Source: an uncultured Synechococcales cyanobacterium
GTDB taxonomy: Bacteria; Cyanobacteriota; Cyanobacteriia; Thermosynechococcales; Thermosynechococcaceae
Length of the DNA stretch: 64,000 bases
Direction of reading: 5' to 3'
Assembly: GCA_902806435.1 (NCBI GenBank)
Contig: CADCWO010000165.1
Coordinates: forward strand, 36,304-100,303
The position numbers and the translations under genes were made by a program. This document shows, piece by piece, positions 1 through 9,283 of the stretch (position 1 is the first letter of the stretch; the number at the start of each line of letters is the position of its first letter). A model generated the notes under the pieces. That model was not told the DNA's origin, made no database searches, and was given only the letters and a program-made list of their open reading frames with translations.

Positions 1-234
1 ACTAATGCCCTCGATAGCGTCTCCGAAACCTTGATTCAAGAGGCAATCAACACCTTCAGCCAAAACCGCACCGTCATTGTGATTGCCCATCGCCTGTCCA
101 CAATTGAAAAAGCTGATCAAATCATTGTTTTAGAGGCAGGAAAAGTGGTTGAACAGGGAAGCCTCCAGCACTTACTCCAGCGCGACGGACTTTTTGCCCG
201 GCTTTACTCCCTGCAGTTCCGCGATGCCTACTAG
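1..234 (+). CDS. ABC transporter ATP-binding protein, C-terminal fragment
   Basis: The open frame runs in from the window edge (frame 1) and ends at TAG 232-234. It is the last 77 residues of an ABC nucleotide-binding domain. The D-loop (ALDS) is followed by the switch region with the H-loop histidine (IAHRLSTIEKADQIIVL), then a short tail typical of fused membrane-NBD exporters (MsbA/lipid A exporter type). It probably energises export of a lipid, polysaccharide or peptide across the cytoplasmic membrane. The Walker A and signature motifs lie outside the window, so substrate and full domain order cannot be judged. A convergent glycosyltransferase follows, which would fit polysaccharide or glycolipid export, but that link is inference. 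Confidence 0.9.
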   Translation, partial: TNALDSVSETLIQEAINTFSQNRTVIVIAHRLSTIEKADQIIVLEAGKVVEQGSLQHLLQRDGLFARLYSLQFRDAY

Positions 235-253
235 GAGTATTAATGGGACAACT

Positions 254-1354
254 TTAAGCACGCAATTGAACAGATGCTAGACGAGCTTCATACAAACGCC
301 ATTTCAATCCAACTCGATTACGTTGAGCGCTTTGCCTATTTAGGGTGGCGATCGCAAATGAATAATTAAGCCTAAACTTTTTCCTGAACTCTAACCAAGC
401 CCGATGATCCTGCCAAATCAAAGCAGTTACTGGCTGGAGTGTGAACTTCAACAGACTTGTCCCAAACTTTTTATAGGTACTGAGCAGTAGAAGCGGCATA
501 AAATCAAGTTGTACCGCCTTGGATAACCAGAACAACGTACCCCAATGGTTACCACAGCGGCTGCTTTGTTCTGCGAGGTAAGTGTAGAAATTGCTGCAAG
601 ACCATTGGTAAAGCTTAGCAGGAAGCTCCGGGTGGCGTTGCTGAACTTCTGCCATCACTAAACAGTAGGATTTCACCATCGCGCTGTGGTTGCCAGACAT
701 CGTACCTACCATCTGACGGTAACCAACCAAGATCTCTGGTACAACCCGGAATTGATATCTTTCTGCGATCCGCAGGTAGAGAGCCCAATCTTCGCATCCT
801 TGAGCATTTTGGGCTTTGAGTTGGCAGTTGTAGTTTCCCACCTCCTCAAAACAAACACGACGAATCAGACAGGCGCTAGCATTCCCTACCAGATTGCCAT
901 ACACCAGTGGTGGATAAATGTTTCCCTCTCGCTTAGAGTCCTGACGTCCCCCAGTGCGAATACCTTTCTCATTGATGTAAGCTGACCAAGCATAAACCAA
1001 GCCTACAGATGCATCTGCTGTTGCCAGGCACTGGACTTGCTTTTCTAAATACTGAGGATACCAAATGTCATCAGCATCAATTGGGGCAATGTATGCTCCT
1101 CTAGACTTTTGAATGGCTAGATTCCGCGCTGCCGCCACTCCCTGGTTTGATTGCTGGAAGAGGGTAACCCGGGAGTCGCGGTGGACGAACCTTTGGATAA
1201 TCGCTGCGGTTTGATCCTGGGAGCCATCGTCCACGACCAACACTTCAATATTGGGATAGGTTTGGCCGAGCACAGACTCCAAGGTCTGGGTAATAAAAGC
1301 CTCAGCATTATAGGCCGGAATAATCACTGAAATCAGAGGGTGCTTGCCGTCCAT
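254..1354 (-). CDS. Family 2 glycosyltransferase
   Basis: 366 aa. The N-terminus has the GT-A fold start of family 2 enzymes (ISVIIPAYNAEAFI), the nucleotide-sugar DDG motif (VVDDGSQDQTAAII) and the metal-binding DxD equivalent (PIDADDIWYPQYL) near residue 95. The family transfers a sugar from a nucleotide-sugar to a lipid or polysaccharide acceptor at the cytoplasmic face. Acceptor and sugar cannot be read from the sequence. The C-terminal third has no motif I recognise. It is convergent with the ABC exporter fragment at the window edge (20-bp gap), a pairing common in surface-polysaccharide clusters. Confidence 0.88.
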   Translation of the reverse strand: MDGKHPLISVIIPAYNAEAFITQTLESVLGQTYPNIEVLVVDDGSQDQTAAIIQRFVHRDSRVTLFQQSNQGVAAARNLAIQKSRGAYIAPIDADDIWYPQYLEKQVQCLATADASVGLVYAWSAYINEKGIRTGGRQDSKREGNIYPPLVYGNLVGNASACLIRRVCFEEVGNYNCQLKAQNAQGCEDWALYLRIAERYQFRVVPEILVGYRQMVGTMSGNHSAMVKSYCLVMAEVQQRHPELPAKLYQWSCSNFYTYLAEQSSRCGNHWGTLFWLSKAVQLDFMPLLLLSTYKKFGTSLLKFTLQPVTALIWQDHRAWLEFRKKFRLNYSFAIATLNRQSAQRNRVGLKWRLYEARLASVQLRA

Positions 1355-1569
1355 TGAAGATTTCCTGCGCTATCTCTCCTATCTCATGCATTTTATTCCA
1401 CCAATCAGCGAATGGGTAGTGCGACTAGAGGTTTTTGATCGGTGGCAGTAGTCTCTGAAATGCTATAGATGGGGATATATAAAGATGTCAATAGATACTT
1501 CGTAATAGCCGTGAAGGGTCAACTTTTGCTCTCAGGATGTCCTGGCGCTCTAACGGCAAGTAGGAAATC

Positions 1570-2472
1570 GTGGTTATTGATCATCGCCCTGAAGTTCGTA
1601 AGGTTCTAGTCGTTACCTTGGTGCTTAACCTGCTGGTACTGGTTCTAAAAGCAGGGGTAGGCTGGTGGACAGGTTCCCTTAGCTTGCTAGCTGATGCCTT
1701 ACACAGTGTGACAGATAGCTCTAGTAATATTTTGGGACTGGTCACGAGTCAACTGTCTTCCCCCGAACCCGATCGCGACCATCCCTACGGACATCACAAG
1801 TTTGAGGCGATTGGAGCATTAGGAATTGGTGCCTTCTTGGGGATTGCCTGTTTTGAGATTTTACAAGCAGCAGTAGAGCGAATCTTGAGTGGGGATGGAA
1901 CAGTTAAGGTGTCAGCTCCTGCCCTCTGGCTGATGTTGATTGTCCTGGGTATCAACATTATTGTCACCTTCTACGAGCGACAGGTAGGCCAGCGAGTGGG
2001 CAGCAGCATCCTGATCGCTGATGCCAAACATACAATGAGCGATGTCTGGATTACTATTACTGTGATTGCTGGGTTGATTGGGGCCTGGAGCGGCTATCAA
2101 TGGATAGATATTGTGCTGGCTTTCCCCGTTGCTTTGCTGGTGTTTCGCAGCGGCTGGTCAGTTTTGCGGGAGAACCTTCCCTGGCTGGTAGATGAGATGG
2201 CGATCGCCCCGGAAGCGGTTCACGCGATCGCCACGCAGGTCCCTGGTGTGCTCAACTGCCATGACATCGCCTCACGAGGGCTGTTGGGCCGCCAAGTTTT
2301 TATTGAAATGCATTTGATAGTAGACGCTACAGATGTGGAAACTGCTCACCGGATCACCGAGGAGGTCGAAGAGCGTTTAGAAAAACGCTACAGTCCAGCC
2401 CGGATTATTATTCACGTGGAACCTCCGGCTTACAAATCGGATCACATTAGCTACGACGGTAACCCGCAGTAG
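1570..2472 (+). CDS. Cation diffusion facilitator family divalent metal transporter
   Basis: 300 aa, starting at GTG 1570. It is a CDF (cation efflux) antiporter that exports Zn, Co, Fe or Mn from the cytosol in exchange for protons. Visible features are the TM2 metal site (LADALHSVTDSSSN), a cytoplasmic HPYGHHKFEAIGAL loop, the TM5 site (DAKHTMSDVW) and a C-terminal cytoplasmic domain of about 90 residues (VHAIATQVPGVLNC onward) of the type that dimerises and senses metal. The H/D composition of the A-site does not settle which metal is carried. Its 3' end overlaps the convergent holB by 26 bp. Confidence 0.92.
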   Translation: MVIDHRPEVRKVLVVTLVLNLLVLVLKAGVGWWTGSLSLLADALHSVTDSSSNILGLVTSQLSSPEPDRDHPYGHHKFEAIGALGIGAFLGIACFEILQAAVERILSGDGTVKVSAPALWLMLIVLGINIIVTFYERQVGQRVGSSILIADAKHTMSDVWITITVIAGLIGAWSGYQWIDIVLAFPVALLVFRSGWSVLRENLPWLVDEMAIAPEAVHAIATQVPGVLNCHDIASRGLLGRQVFIEMHLIVDATDVETAHRITEEVEERLEKRYSPARIIIHVEPPAYKSDHISYDGNPQ

Positions 2473-3457
2473 AAGATGGGGAGATGGGAAATGAGGAGGT
2501 ATGAATCATTGCCAGCAGCGCAACTTCCCAAACCAACCGAGGTTGAGCATGACCAAGCAGGTGCTGGCGAGCTTGTTCAAGCTGTTGCAAGAGGCTAGGT
2601 TGTAATTGTTGTTGCCAGTAATAGTGTTGGAGGTAGTCTACCAGCCACAGTTGAGTTTCCGTATCCAAGATGGCGTCGATTTGCCGCGCGAGTTCCAGCG
2701 CAGCCCGGGGAGAGGAAGGCAGTTGGGTGGTAGCCTCTAAGAGGTCGTGGGGAATGGTTTGCAGGTATTGCCAGATTTTGATTGCTTCACCAGGGCTTCC
2801 CTGAGCCATTGCCAGCACCCGCGGCTCAGCAAGTAGCTCTCTGTGGTCCGTTTGTTGTAACACCTGCTGTATCTGGTCTGTGGTCAATCGAGAAAAGGGA
2901 ATGCGCTGGCAGCGGGACACTAAAGTAGGCAGTAACGCTTCTCCACTAGCCGCGATCAAGATCAAGGTTGCTCGTCCTGGTTCTTCTAAGGTCTTGAGTA
3001 GGCCGTTGGCAGCAGCTTCCCCCATCGTTTCTGCTTGCTCAATCACCACAACTGAGCGTCCAGCTTCTAGAGGGGAGCGGCTAAGAAAGCGCGCTATCTC
3101 CCGAACTTGCTCTAGCCGGATCTGTGGTCGAGATTTTGGCGGTTGAGTTGCTGTCGCTGCCATTGCTGAAGCTGTTAATAGCTTCCCTTGGTGCAGGTAA
3201 GTGGGCTCGACCCAGAGCACATCAGGATGATTCCCCTGGCGCAGCCGCTTTTGCTGAAGTGCGATCGCTACAGGGTTGTTAGAACCTTGAGCATTAACCA
3301 ACAATTCTAGAAAGCAACGGGCAGCAAGGCTACGCCCAACCCCCTCCGGTCCAGTAAACAGGTAGGCGGGGGCAATCCGCTGGCGGGCGATCGCCCAACT
3401 CAAGAGTTGAACGGCTTGGGTTTGCCCAACTAAGCCGGGGAAAGCGTTGGATACCAT
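2447..3457 (-). CDS. holB: DNA polymerase III subunit delta'
   Basis: 336 aa. Delta' is the stationary clamp-loader subunit that helps open and load the beta clamp. The protein starts with the typical FPGLVGQTQAVQLLSWAI segment, then a degenerate P-loop (GPEGVGRSLAA, Arg in place of the usual Lys), a sensor region (EQAETMGEAAANGLLKTLEEP) with the LLKTLEEP signature of the gamma/delta' family, and the SRC sequence (VSRCQRIPF). The degenerate P-loop suits delta', which need not hydrolyse ATP. Its start lies 28 bp inside the 3' end of tmk, so the two are translationally coupled in a tmk-holB operon, a common bacterial arrangement. Confidence 0.92.
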   Translation of the reverse strand: MVSNAFPGLVGQTQAVQLLSWAIARQRIAPAYLFTGPEGVGRSLAARCFLELLVNAQGSNNPVAIALQQKRLRQGNHPDVLWVEPTYLHQGKLLTASAMAATATQPPKSRPQIRLEQVREIARFLSRSPLEAGRSVVVIEQAETMGEAAANGLLKTLEEPGRATLILIAASGEALLPTLVSRCQRIPFSRLTTDQIQQVLQQTDHRELLAEPRVLAMAQGSPGEAIKIWQYLQTIPHDLLEATTQLPSSPRAALELARQIDAILDTETQLWLVDYLQHYYWQQQLQPSLLQQLEQARQHLLGHAQPRLVWEVALLAMIHTSSFPISPSSTAGYRRS

Positions 3458-4176
3458 TCGGGGAGCCGCTGGCTAAGAATTGTTTGAATTTGTTGAGTGA
3501 CTGCTGCTTCACTTTGACTAGCATCAATCCGCACGATCCGCTCGGGGTATTGCTGGGCTAAGACGCTAAATCCCTGACGCACCCGCTGGTGAAAGCCTAG
3601 ATCAATCTGTTCTATGCGATCCAGTACTGGTCCCTGTCTCACCTCTGGGACGTTCCCCTCTGAGGAATAGTTCGGAACCTGATCACGCTTTTGAATTCTG
3701 GTTAAGCCTACTTCTACATCGAGATCCAGCCATAAGGTGAGATCGCTGGTTAAACCCCCCGTGGCGATCTCGTTAACCTGGTCGATTAAGTCAAGGCTCA
3801 AACCTCGACCATAGCCTTGATAAGCAACTGTTGAATCTGTATAGCGATCGCACAAAACTACCGCCCCTTGGGCTAAATGAGGTTTGAGAAAACCTTCCAC
3901 GTGCTGGACGCGATCGGCAGCATACAGTAGTAATTCAGCCCGCTCATGCATCGCTAACTCCTCAGTAGTCGTCCCGAGCAATAGGTTGCGCAACTTCACA
4001 CCAAGCGCTGTTCCCCCCGGTTCGCGAGTCACAATTACCTTTTGTTCAGACTGCATACTTGCCGCGGGCAACTGGGTCGCCCAGCCGCTCTCGATCAGCC
4101 AGGAGCGAGAGCGTAAGAGTTGCGTTGTTTTGCCCGACCCCTCACTTCCTTCAAAAACGATTAACTTTCCCCACAT
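3430..4176 (-). CDS. tmk: Thymidylate kinase
   Basis: 248 aa. It phosphorylates dTMP to dTDP for DNA synthesis. The P-loop is FEGSEGSGKTTQL (residues about 8-20), the substrate-binding REPGGT motif follows near residue 52, and the DRYTDSTVAYQGYGRGL segment carries the catalytic and base-binding residues. The family is usually about 210 aa. The extra length comes from an insert after the P-loop helix (around PAASMQSEQK) and from a stretch after residue 165 near the lid (VPNYSSEGNVPEVRQ). The gene ends inside the downstream holB start, indicating one transcript. Confidence 0.95.
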   Translation of the reverse strand: MWGKLIVFEGSEGSGKTTQLLRSRSWLIESGWATQLPAASMQSEQKVIVTREPGGTALGVKLRNLLLGTTTEELAMHERAELLLYAADRVQHVEGFLKPHLAQGAVVLCDRYTDSTVAYQGYGRGLSLDLIDQVNEIATGGLTSDLTLWLDLDVEVGLTRIQKRDQVPNYSSEGNVPEVRQGPVLDRIEQIDLGFHQRVRQGFSVLAQQYPERIVRIDASQSEAAVTQQIQTILSQRLPEWYPTLSPA

Positions 4177-4391
4177 TGTTGAATAAATCTAAAGATTTTG
4201 AATAAATTCCCTATGAGTTCTTACTTTTAGTTAATGGCTTTTATAATACTTACTTTTTTAGTTTTTCAGTAGCTTTATTCGATTCGACGGGCACGCCTGG
4301 AGAAAATAGAGTTGAGAAGAAGGTCAAGCTCGTCGTTTGTTACTGCTTCACTCCCATCGACTGATTTGCTGTTGCATACCTAGGTTTTTGT

Positions 4392-4751
4392 ATGGCTCGT
4401 TACACGCGTTCACTCAAAGTTACAGCTCCAGCGGATTACCTTCAACCATTGCTAGTCAGTACCTTACAGTCCTGTAACTTCGAAACTATTTATACAACTG
4501 ATGATTATCTGATGGCTCGTGAGACACCAGGGGAGATTCCCTTCCCAAAGTTAGTCACTGTAGAAGTTTTAATTGACAACTCCACAACTAGTCACGATGA
4601 GACCCACCTCAACTTCGTGATTAAAAACGAAGAACTTCCCCTCCAGGCCAACAACCACTGTTACCAAATGTACGACCGTGTCAGCCGTGCCCTTGAGGAT
4701 AACGAACATTGGGAATTGGTTGAGAGCGTTGCTGGCTTAGAAGCCTCTTAA
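4392..4751 (+). CDS. Conserved cyanobacterial protein of unknown function
   Basis: 119 aa, ATG at 4392. No signal peptide or membrane segment is visible. The protein is acidic, with alternating strand and helix segments (CNFETIYTTDDYLMARET, PKLVTVEVLIDNST, THLNFVIKNEELPLQANNHC) and a C-terminal helix. The pattern suggests a small alpha/beta fold, possibly related to START-like or polyketide-cyclase-like folds, but I do not recognise a family and claim no function. It stands alone between divergent tmk and a convergent copper ATPase. A TATAAT hexamer at 4242-4247 in the AT-rich leader could be a -10 element, though no good -35 is visible. Confidence 0.75.
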   Translation: MARYTRSLKVTAPADYLQPLLVSTLQSCNFETIYTTDDYLMARETPGEIPFPKLVTVEVLIDNSTTSHDETHLNFVIKNEELPLQANNHCYQMYDRVSRALEDNEHWELVESVAGLEAS

Positions 4752-4812
4752 GTTTTGGATTTAAGGTACTGATTTCAGTGTGAGAGGGAGCGGGTTCAAC
4801 CCCCAAAAGTTT

Positions 4813-7269
4813 TTAACTCAAAGGCCGGAAGGACCGCCGTAACAGTAGGGAATTTGTGACGACACTCACAGAGCTAAATGCCATCATAGCTCCTGCTGCA
4901 GCCGGGTTTAAGATAACACCGAGCGTTGGTAGTAGTGCCCCAGCAGCCACTGGAATTCCTAAAGCATTATAGGCAAAAGCCCAAAACAAATTTTGTTGAA
5001 TTTTTCTAAAAGTGCCACGGCTCAAACGAATCGCTTCCACAACATCCATCAAGTACGACGTTGAGCTATCTCCTTGAATAGCATTACGCATCAAAACAAT
5101 CTGAGCGGTCTCAACCGCAACATCTGTCCCTGACTGTAAGGCAATCCCAACATCCGCTTGGGCTAGGGCTGGGGCATCGTTACTACCATCACCGACCATG
5201 GCAACGCAGTGTCCTTGGGATTGCATTTGGCTAATCGCCGCTGCCTTCTCGCTGGGCCGCACTCCTGCTAAAACACTTGAGGCAGGGAGGCTGAGCGGTC
5301 GTAGGATAGCTTCAGCAACTTGTGGTTGGTCACCTGTTAAGACCATCACTTGCAGCCCCATGGAGCGCAAGCAAGCAACTGTCTCTTCCGCATCCGGTTT
5401 CAGGGTATCAGCAACTGCAATTACTCCAATCAACACTCCGGACATCGCAGCATAAACAGGCGTTTTTCCAGCCTCTGCCAGCTGCATCACCTGATATTGA
5501 GCATTGTCGCTTACCACAATTTCCTGCTGAGTTAACCAGTCTAAATTCCCCAAGTAAACTGGTTGATCTTCAACTAGGGCAGATACCCCCAAGCCCGGTG
5601 AGGTCTGAAAGTTGTGGGCGGTGAGCAGAGATAATCCCTGATTTTTCGCGCTTTGCTGAATTGCTTGTGCTAGGGGATGGCGGACCCCACTCTCAACCGT
5701 GGCTGCAATTTGGAGTAGCTTCTCTGGGGTGAGGGTTGGATTGTTGGTATCAGCTAACCAACAATCTGTGACCGTTGGCTGGCCTGTAGTCAGAGTACCT
5801 GTTTTATCAAAAATGATGGTATCCAGGTGCTGCACCTGCTCTAGCACATCGCCACCGCGAATCAGTAACCCTCGCTCCGCCCCCAGACTAGTACCTACTA
5901 GAATCGCTGTCGGTGTCGCCAGCCCTAAAGCGCAGGGACAGGCAACAACTAAAACAGCGATCGCCAGCTTTAAGCTCAATAGTAAGGGATGGGATATGGC
6001 AGACATTGCACCACTATGATGGGAGGCAACCGCTACCGTCACAGCGAGTTCCGGCCAAAGGTGGGTGCCGACAAAGTACCAAAACACAAAGGTAAGAGCG
6101 GCGATCGCCATTACCCCGTAGGTAAAGTAACCAGCTACAACATCTGCTAAGCGTTGCACCGGTGCTTTGCGGGTCTGCGCCGCTTCTACTAACGTTACAA
6201 TCCGCGCTAGGGTTGTATCTTGGCCAGTACGGGTGGCTTGGATTGTCACAGCACCAGACTTGTTTAGGGTGCCGCCCGTTACCTGATCGCCGGGGCCTTT
6301 GATAACCGGCAATGATTCACCGGTCAACATTGACTCGTCTACTAGTGTTTGTCCGGCCAAGACTTCCCCATCTACCGGAAATTGATCGCCGGGAAGGACC
6401 TGCAACCAGGCACCAACCGCAATTTGATCGATGTCAACCTCAATACTGGTGGCATTAACATTAGGGTTGGGAATCCAGCGGGCGATCGCGGGTTGCAGCG
6501 CCAGCAAAGCCTGAAAGGATGCTACTGCTCTACTTCTAGCACGCTGCTCTAAAGCACGACCTAGAAGAATCAGCCCGACGATCATCACTGGCTCATCAAA
6601 AAAGCACTCCCAGTTCAAGCTGGGGAAGAGGAGAGCCACCAAGCTTGCTGTATAAGCCGTCAGCGTACCCAGGCTGACCAATGTGTTCATGTTAGGAGCA
6701 TTGCGCCGTAATCCTCGCCAACCATCGATCAGCATTGAGCGGCCCGGACCCAAGAGGGCTAAGGTTGCCAATCCCCCGTGGAACCACATATTGCTGAAGC
6801 CGGGCAATGAAATACCGCCAAGCTGCCCCAAGTGACCCATGCCAGAGAGTAAAATCAGCAGCGCTGCCAAGGCTAAAGGCATTCGGTAGGCAGGATATTT
6901 CTGAGACTGGTTCTGCTCGGTTTGACGATCGCTGGCGCCTTGAGAAGCTTGGTGAGTATAAACTTGACTAGGAAAACCTGCTCTAGTTACTGTGTCTGCC
7001 AGGTTTTTAGAGGCAACACTATTCGTACACTCTACCGTTGCTACGTTTGTTGCGAGATTGACCGAAGCGGAAACCACTCCAGGATGGTTGGTTAGCTGTT
7101 TCTCTACCGCTTGCACACAGCCTGCACACTTCATTCCGCTGACCTCCAGGGTGATAGTCTGCAATTGATGTGCTGCCTGAGGAGCGGCTGCGCCTCCGGC
7201 TATCGTGGCAACAGATAGCTCAGAAGAGTCCAGCGAAGGTTGATTCATGGAAGAGTGCGCTTGTTTCAA
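4813..7269 (-). CDS. Copper-translocating P1B-type ATPase
   Basis: 818 aa. It pumps Cu+ (or Ag+) across the cytoplasmic or thylakoid membrane, like cyanobacterial CtaA/PacS. Domain order: an N-terminal heavy-metal-associated domain with GMKCAGC (residues about 45-51), four TM helices, the actuator motif LTGESLPV, the intramembrane metal site ACPCALGLATP, the phosphorylation site DKTGTLTTG, the nucleotide-binding HP motif (VRHPLAQAI) and the hinge GDGSNDAPAL. A His-containing loop (VASHHSGAMSAISH) precedes the CPC helix and is longer than usual. The start is uncertain: TTG 7269 gives 818 aa, while ATG 7248 would remove seven residues. CtaA versus PacS cannot be decided here. Confidence 0.93.
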   Translation of the reverse strand: MKQAHSSMNQPSLDSSELSVATIAGGAAAPQAAHQLQTITLEVSGMKCAGCVQAVEKQLTNHPGVVSASVNLATNVATVECTNSVASKNLADTVTRAGFPSQVYTHQASQGASDRQTEQNQSQKYPAYRMPLALAALLILLSGMGHLGQLGGISLPGFSNMWFHGGLATLALLGPGRSMLIDGWRGLRRNAPNMNTLVSLGTLTAYTASLVALLFPSLNWECFFDEPVMIVGLILLGRALEQRARSRAVASFQALLALQPAIARWIPNPNVNATSIEVDIDQIAVGAWLQVLPGDQFPVDGEVLAGQTLVDESMLTGESLPVIKGPGDQVTGGTLNKSGAVTIQATRTGQDTTLARIVTLVEAAQTRKAPVQRLADVVAGYFTYGVMAIAALTFVFWYFVGTHLWPELAVTVAVASHHSGAMSAISHPLLLSLKLAIAVLVVACPCALGLATPTAILVGTSLGAERGLLIRGGDVLEQVQHLDTIIFDKTGTLTTGQPTVTDCWLADTNNPTLTPEKLLQIAATVESGVRHPLAQAIQQSAKNQGLSLLTAHNFQTSPGLGVSALVEDQPVYLGNLDWLTQQEIVVSDNAQYQVMQLAEAGKTPVYAAMSGVLIGVIAVADTLKPDAEETVACLRSMGLQVMVLTGDQPQVAEAILRPLSLPASSVLAGVRPSEKAAAISQMQSQGHCVAMVGDGSNDAPALAQADVGIALQSGTDVAVETAQIVLMRNAIQGDSSTSYLMDVVEAIRLSRGTFRKIQQNLFWAFAYNALGIPVAAGALLPTLGVILNPAAAGAMMAFSSVSVVTNSLLLRRSFRPLS

Positions 7270-7432
7270 AGACCTTGGTAATGGCAGTTGCCATCTGCCT
7301 TCATTGTGATTGAATTAGCCGCTTAGCGTCAAAAGCCACCCAAGATTGTAGTGATACCTGGTGAAGCCTCCGGCAAGTAGGATAACGCCTGACTAGCTTA
7401 GCTGGTAGCTAGGTTATACAGAATAGTTGACC

Positions 7433-9283
7433 TTACTTAGCCAAACCGAGTTCGTATTGAATTTGATGGTACTGCCAAAGCTTGCCGCGTTGCTCCAGTA
7501 GCTCCTGATATTTCCCTTGCTCAACAATCCGTCCCTGCTCCAGTACTACGATTTTATCTGCGCGCACAATCGTTGAGAGACGATGGGCAATTGCAATCAC
7601 TGTTCGACCGACCGATAGCCGTTCTAAAGACTCTTGGATTAAGCGCTCAGACATCGAATCAAGTGCACTAGTTGCTTCATCAAGAATCAAAATCTCTGGA
7701 TCACGTAGCAGGGCCCGAGCGATCGCAATCCGCTGACGTTGACCACCGGACAACCTAACTCCCCGGTCTCCGAGCTGCGTCTCAAACCCTTCAGGCATCT
7801 CCTGGATAAACTCTAAGGCATTCGCTAGGCGCGCTGCCTCCCAGATTGCTAATTGATCAGCTTCTTCTGAACCGTAAGCAATGTTTTGTTCAACGGTTGT
7901 ATTGAAAATGAATGTATCTTGGCTTACCACAGCCATCTTCTGTCGCAAAGACTTGATCTTGAAGTCTCGGATATCAATTCCATCTACTAAAATCTGGCCC
8001 TGCGTTGGTTCATAGAACCTTGAAATTAAAGCAGCCAAGGTTGATTTGCCGGCTCCGGAGCCTCCAACTAACGCCGTTGTCTGCCCTTTTTCAATTTCTA
8101 GGTTTATGTCTTGCAAGACCAGGGAAGTATCACCATAACCAAAATCTACGGCAATAAACTCAATGGCTTGTTTCAACCCATTAAACGGAGTTTGACCATC
8201 CTGAAAATAGGTTTTATTGTCAGCCCTCAGCAGCTCTTTAATGTTGCTGATCGATCCTTGTAGGTTGGCAATGTTTGCTCTAGTTGAATTGAGTAACCTC
8301 ACAACTGGCGCGAGGCGGATTAAGACGAATAAAAACGTTAATAACGCAGCTACTGGTAGTTTTAGAGCAGCAACTCCCAAAATAACAATAATGATCAGAA
8401 TAGTGGTTGCCATTCCTTCTGCAATCGGTCCAGTGAGGGCAGAAGCCGAGGTTGCTTTATCAGAAGCAATCCTAACCCTAGAGCTTGCTTCATAAAATCG
8501 CTGACGCTCGAAATCCTGAGTTGCAAAGGCATGAACGGTGCGAATACCATTCAGGAATTCTACAGCGATTGAAGTAAATTGGCCCCGAGCTGCTGAAGTT
8601 TCAAAGCTGGCCTCTCGCACGCGTTTGATCAGGGTTGTCAGCGCTACGGTTAATAGTGTGAACAGGAAGACGGCAATGATCGAGAGCTTCCATGACAGCA
8701 GCAACATAGAAACGATATAAACAGGTATCACAGAACCTTGCGTGATGAAAAGTGCGACTGAACTAAAAACGAAAGCCAGTTGCTGAATTTCAGTTGTAAT
8801 GCTGTTGATTAATTCTCCAGAACGGGTACGGGAAAAATAACTTAAATCTAAGGCCTGAAACTGCTCAAACAGTCGTTTGCGCAACTGATCAATTAAATGA
8901 TGCTGAGCGTGACCTGTGTAAACGCCTGCCAGATAACTAAAGAACACGCGGAGCGCAGTAGCTACCAAAATTAAAGCAGATAGTCGATAAAGTCGGCTAG
9001 TTGTAGAGGCATGAATGCCAAGCAGCCAGATATCAAACCAGCTAATTCCTGTTTGTATGGGTGTTGCGTTGGGGTTAGTTAAGCCTTGCAAAAAAGTCAA
9101 GATCAAACCAATCCCAACTCCCTCAAGTGTTGCTGCAAGCAACGAGAACACTACAGCTAAGATTGCAATGCCTTGAAAGTGTTTAAACTCTCGGAGGACT
9201 ACATAGTATTTCTGCAAAACCTTTGTCGACTTTAAACAAGACGTGAAGCTGCGCTGAAGTTGATTAGAAAAAACGAGTTTCAT
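7433..9283 (-). CDS. ABC transporter, fused permease and ATPase (MsbA/HepA-like)
   Basis: 616 aa half-exporter. An N-terminal membrane domain with six predicted TM helices (residues about 35-330) is followed by a complete ATPase domain: Walker A (GGSGAGKSTLAAL), Q-loop (VVSQDTFIFN), signature (LSGGQRQRIAIARALL), Walker B (ILILDEATSALDS) and H-loop (AIAHRLSTI). It should work as a homodimer exporting a lipid or polysaccharide precursor. Cyanobacterial relatives include HepA-type exporters, but no nearby gene fixes the substrate. It is monocistronic between a 163-bp gap to the copper ATPase and a long non-coding stretch upstream. Confidence 0.93.
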   Translation of the reverse strand: MKLVFSNQLQRSFTSCLKSTKVLQKYYVVLREFKHFQGIAILAVVFSLLAATLEGVGIGLILTFLQGLTNPNATPIQTGISWFDIWLLGIHASTTSRLYRLSALILVATALRVFFSYLAGVYTGHAQHHLIDQLRKRLFEQFQALDLSYFSRTRSGELINSITTEIQQLAFVFSSVALFITQGSVIPVYIVSMLLLSWKLSIIAVFLFTLLTVALTTLIKRVREASFETSAARGQFTSIAVEFLNGIRTVHAFATQDFERQRFYEASSRVRIASDKATSASALTGPIAEGMATTILIIIVILGVAALKLPVAALLTFLFVLIRLAPVVRLLNSTRANIANLQGSISNIKELLRADNKTYFQDGQTPFNGLKQAIEFIAVDFGYGDTSLVLQDINLEIEKGQTTALVGGSGAGKSTLAALISRFYEPTQGQILVDGIDIRDFKIKSLRQKMAVVSQDTFIFNTTVEQNIAYGSEEADQLAIWEAARLANALEFIQEMPEGFETQLGDRGVRLSGGQRQRIAIARALLRDPEILILDEATSALDSMSERLIQESLERLSVGRTVIAIAHRLSTIVRADKIVVLEQGRIVEQGKYQELLEQRGKLWQYHQIQYELGLAK

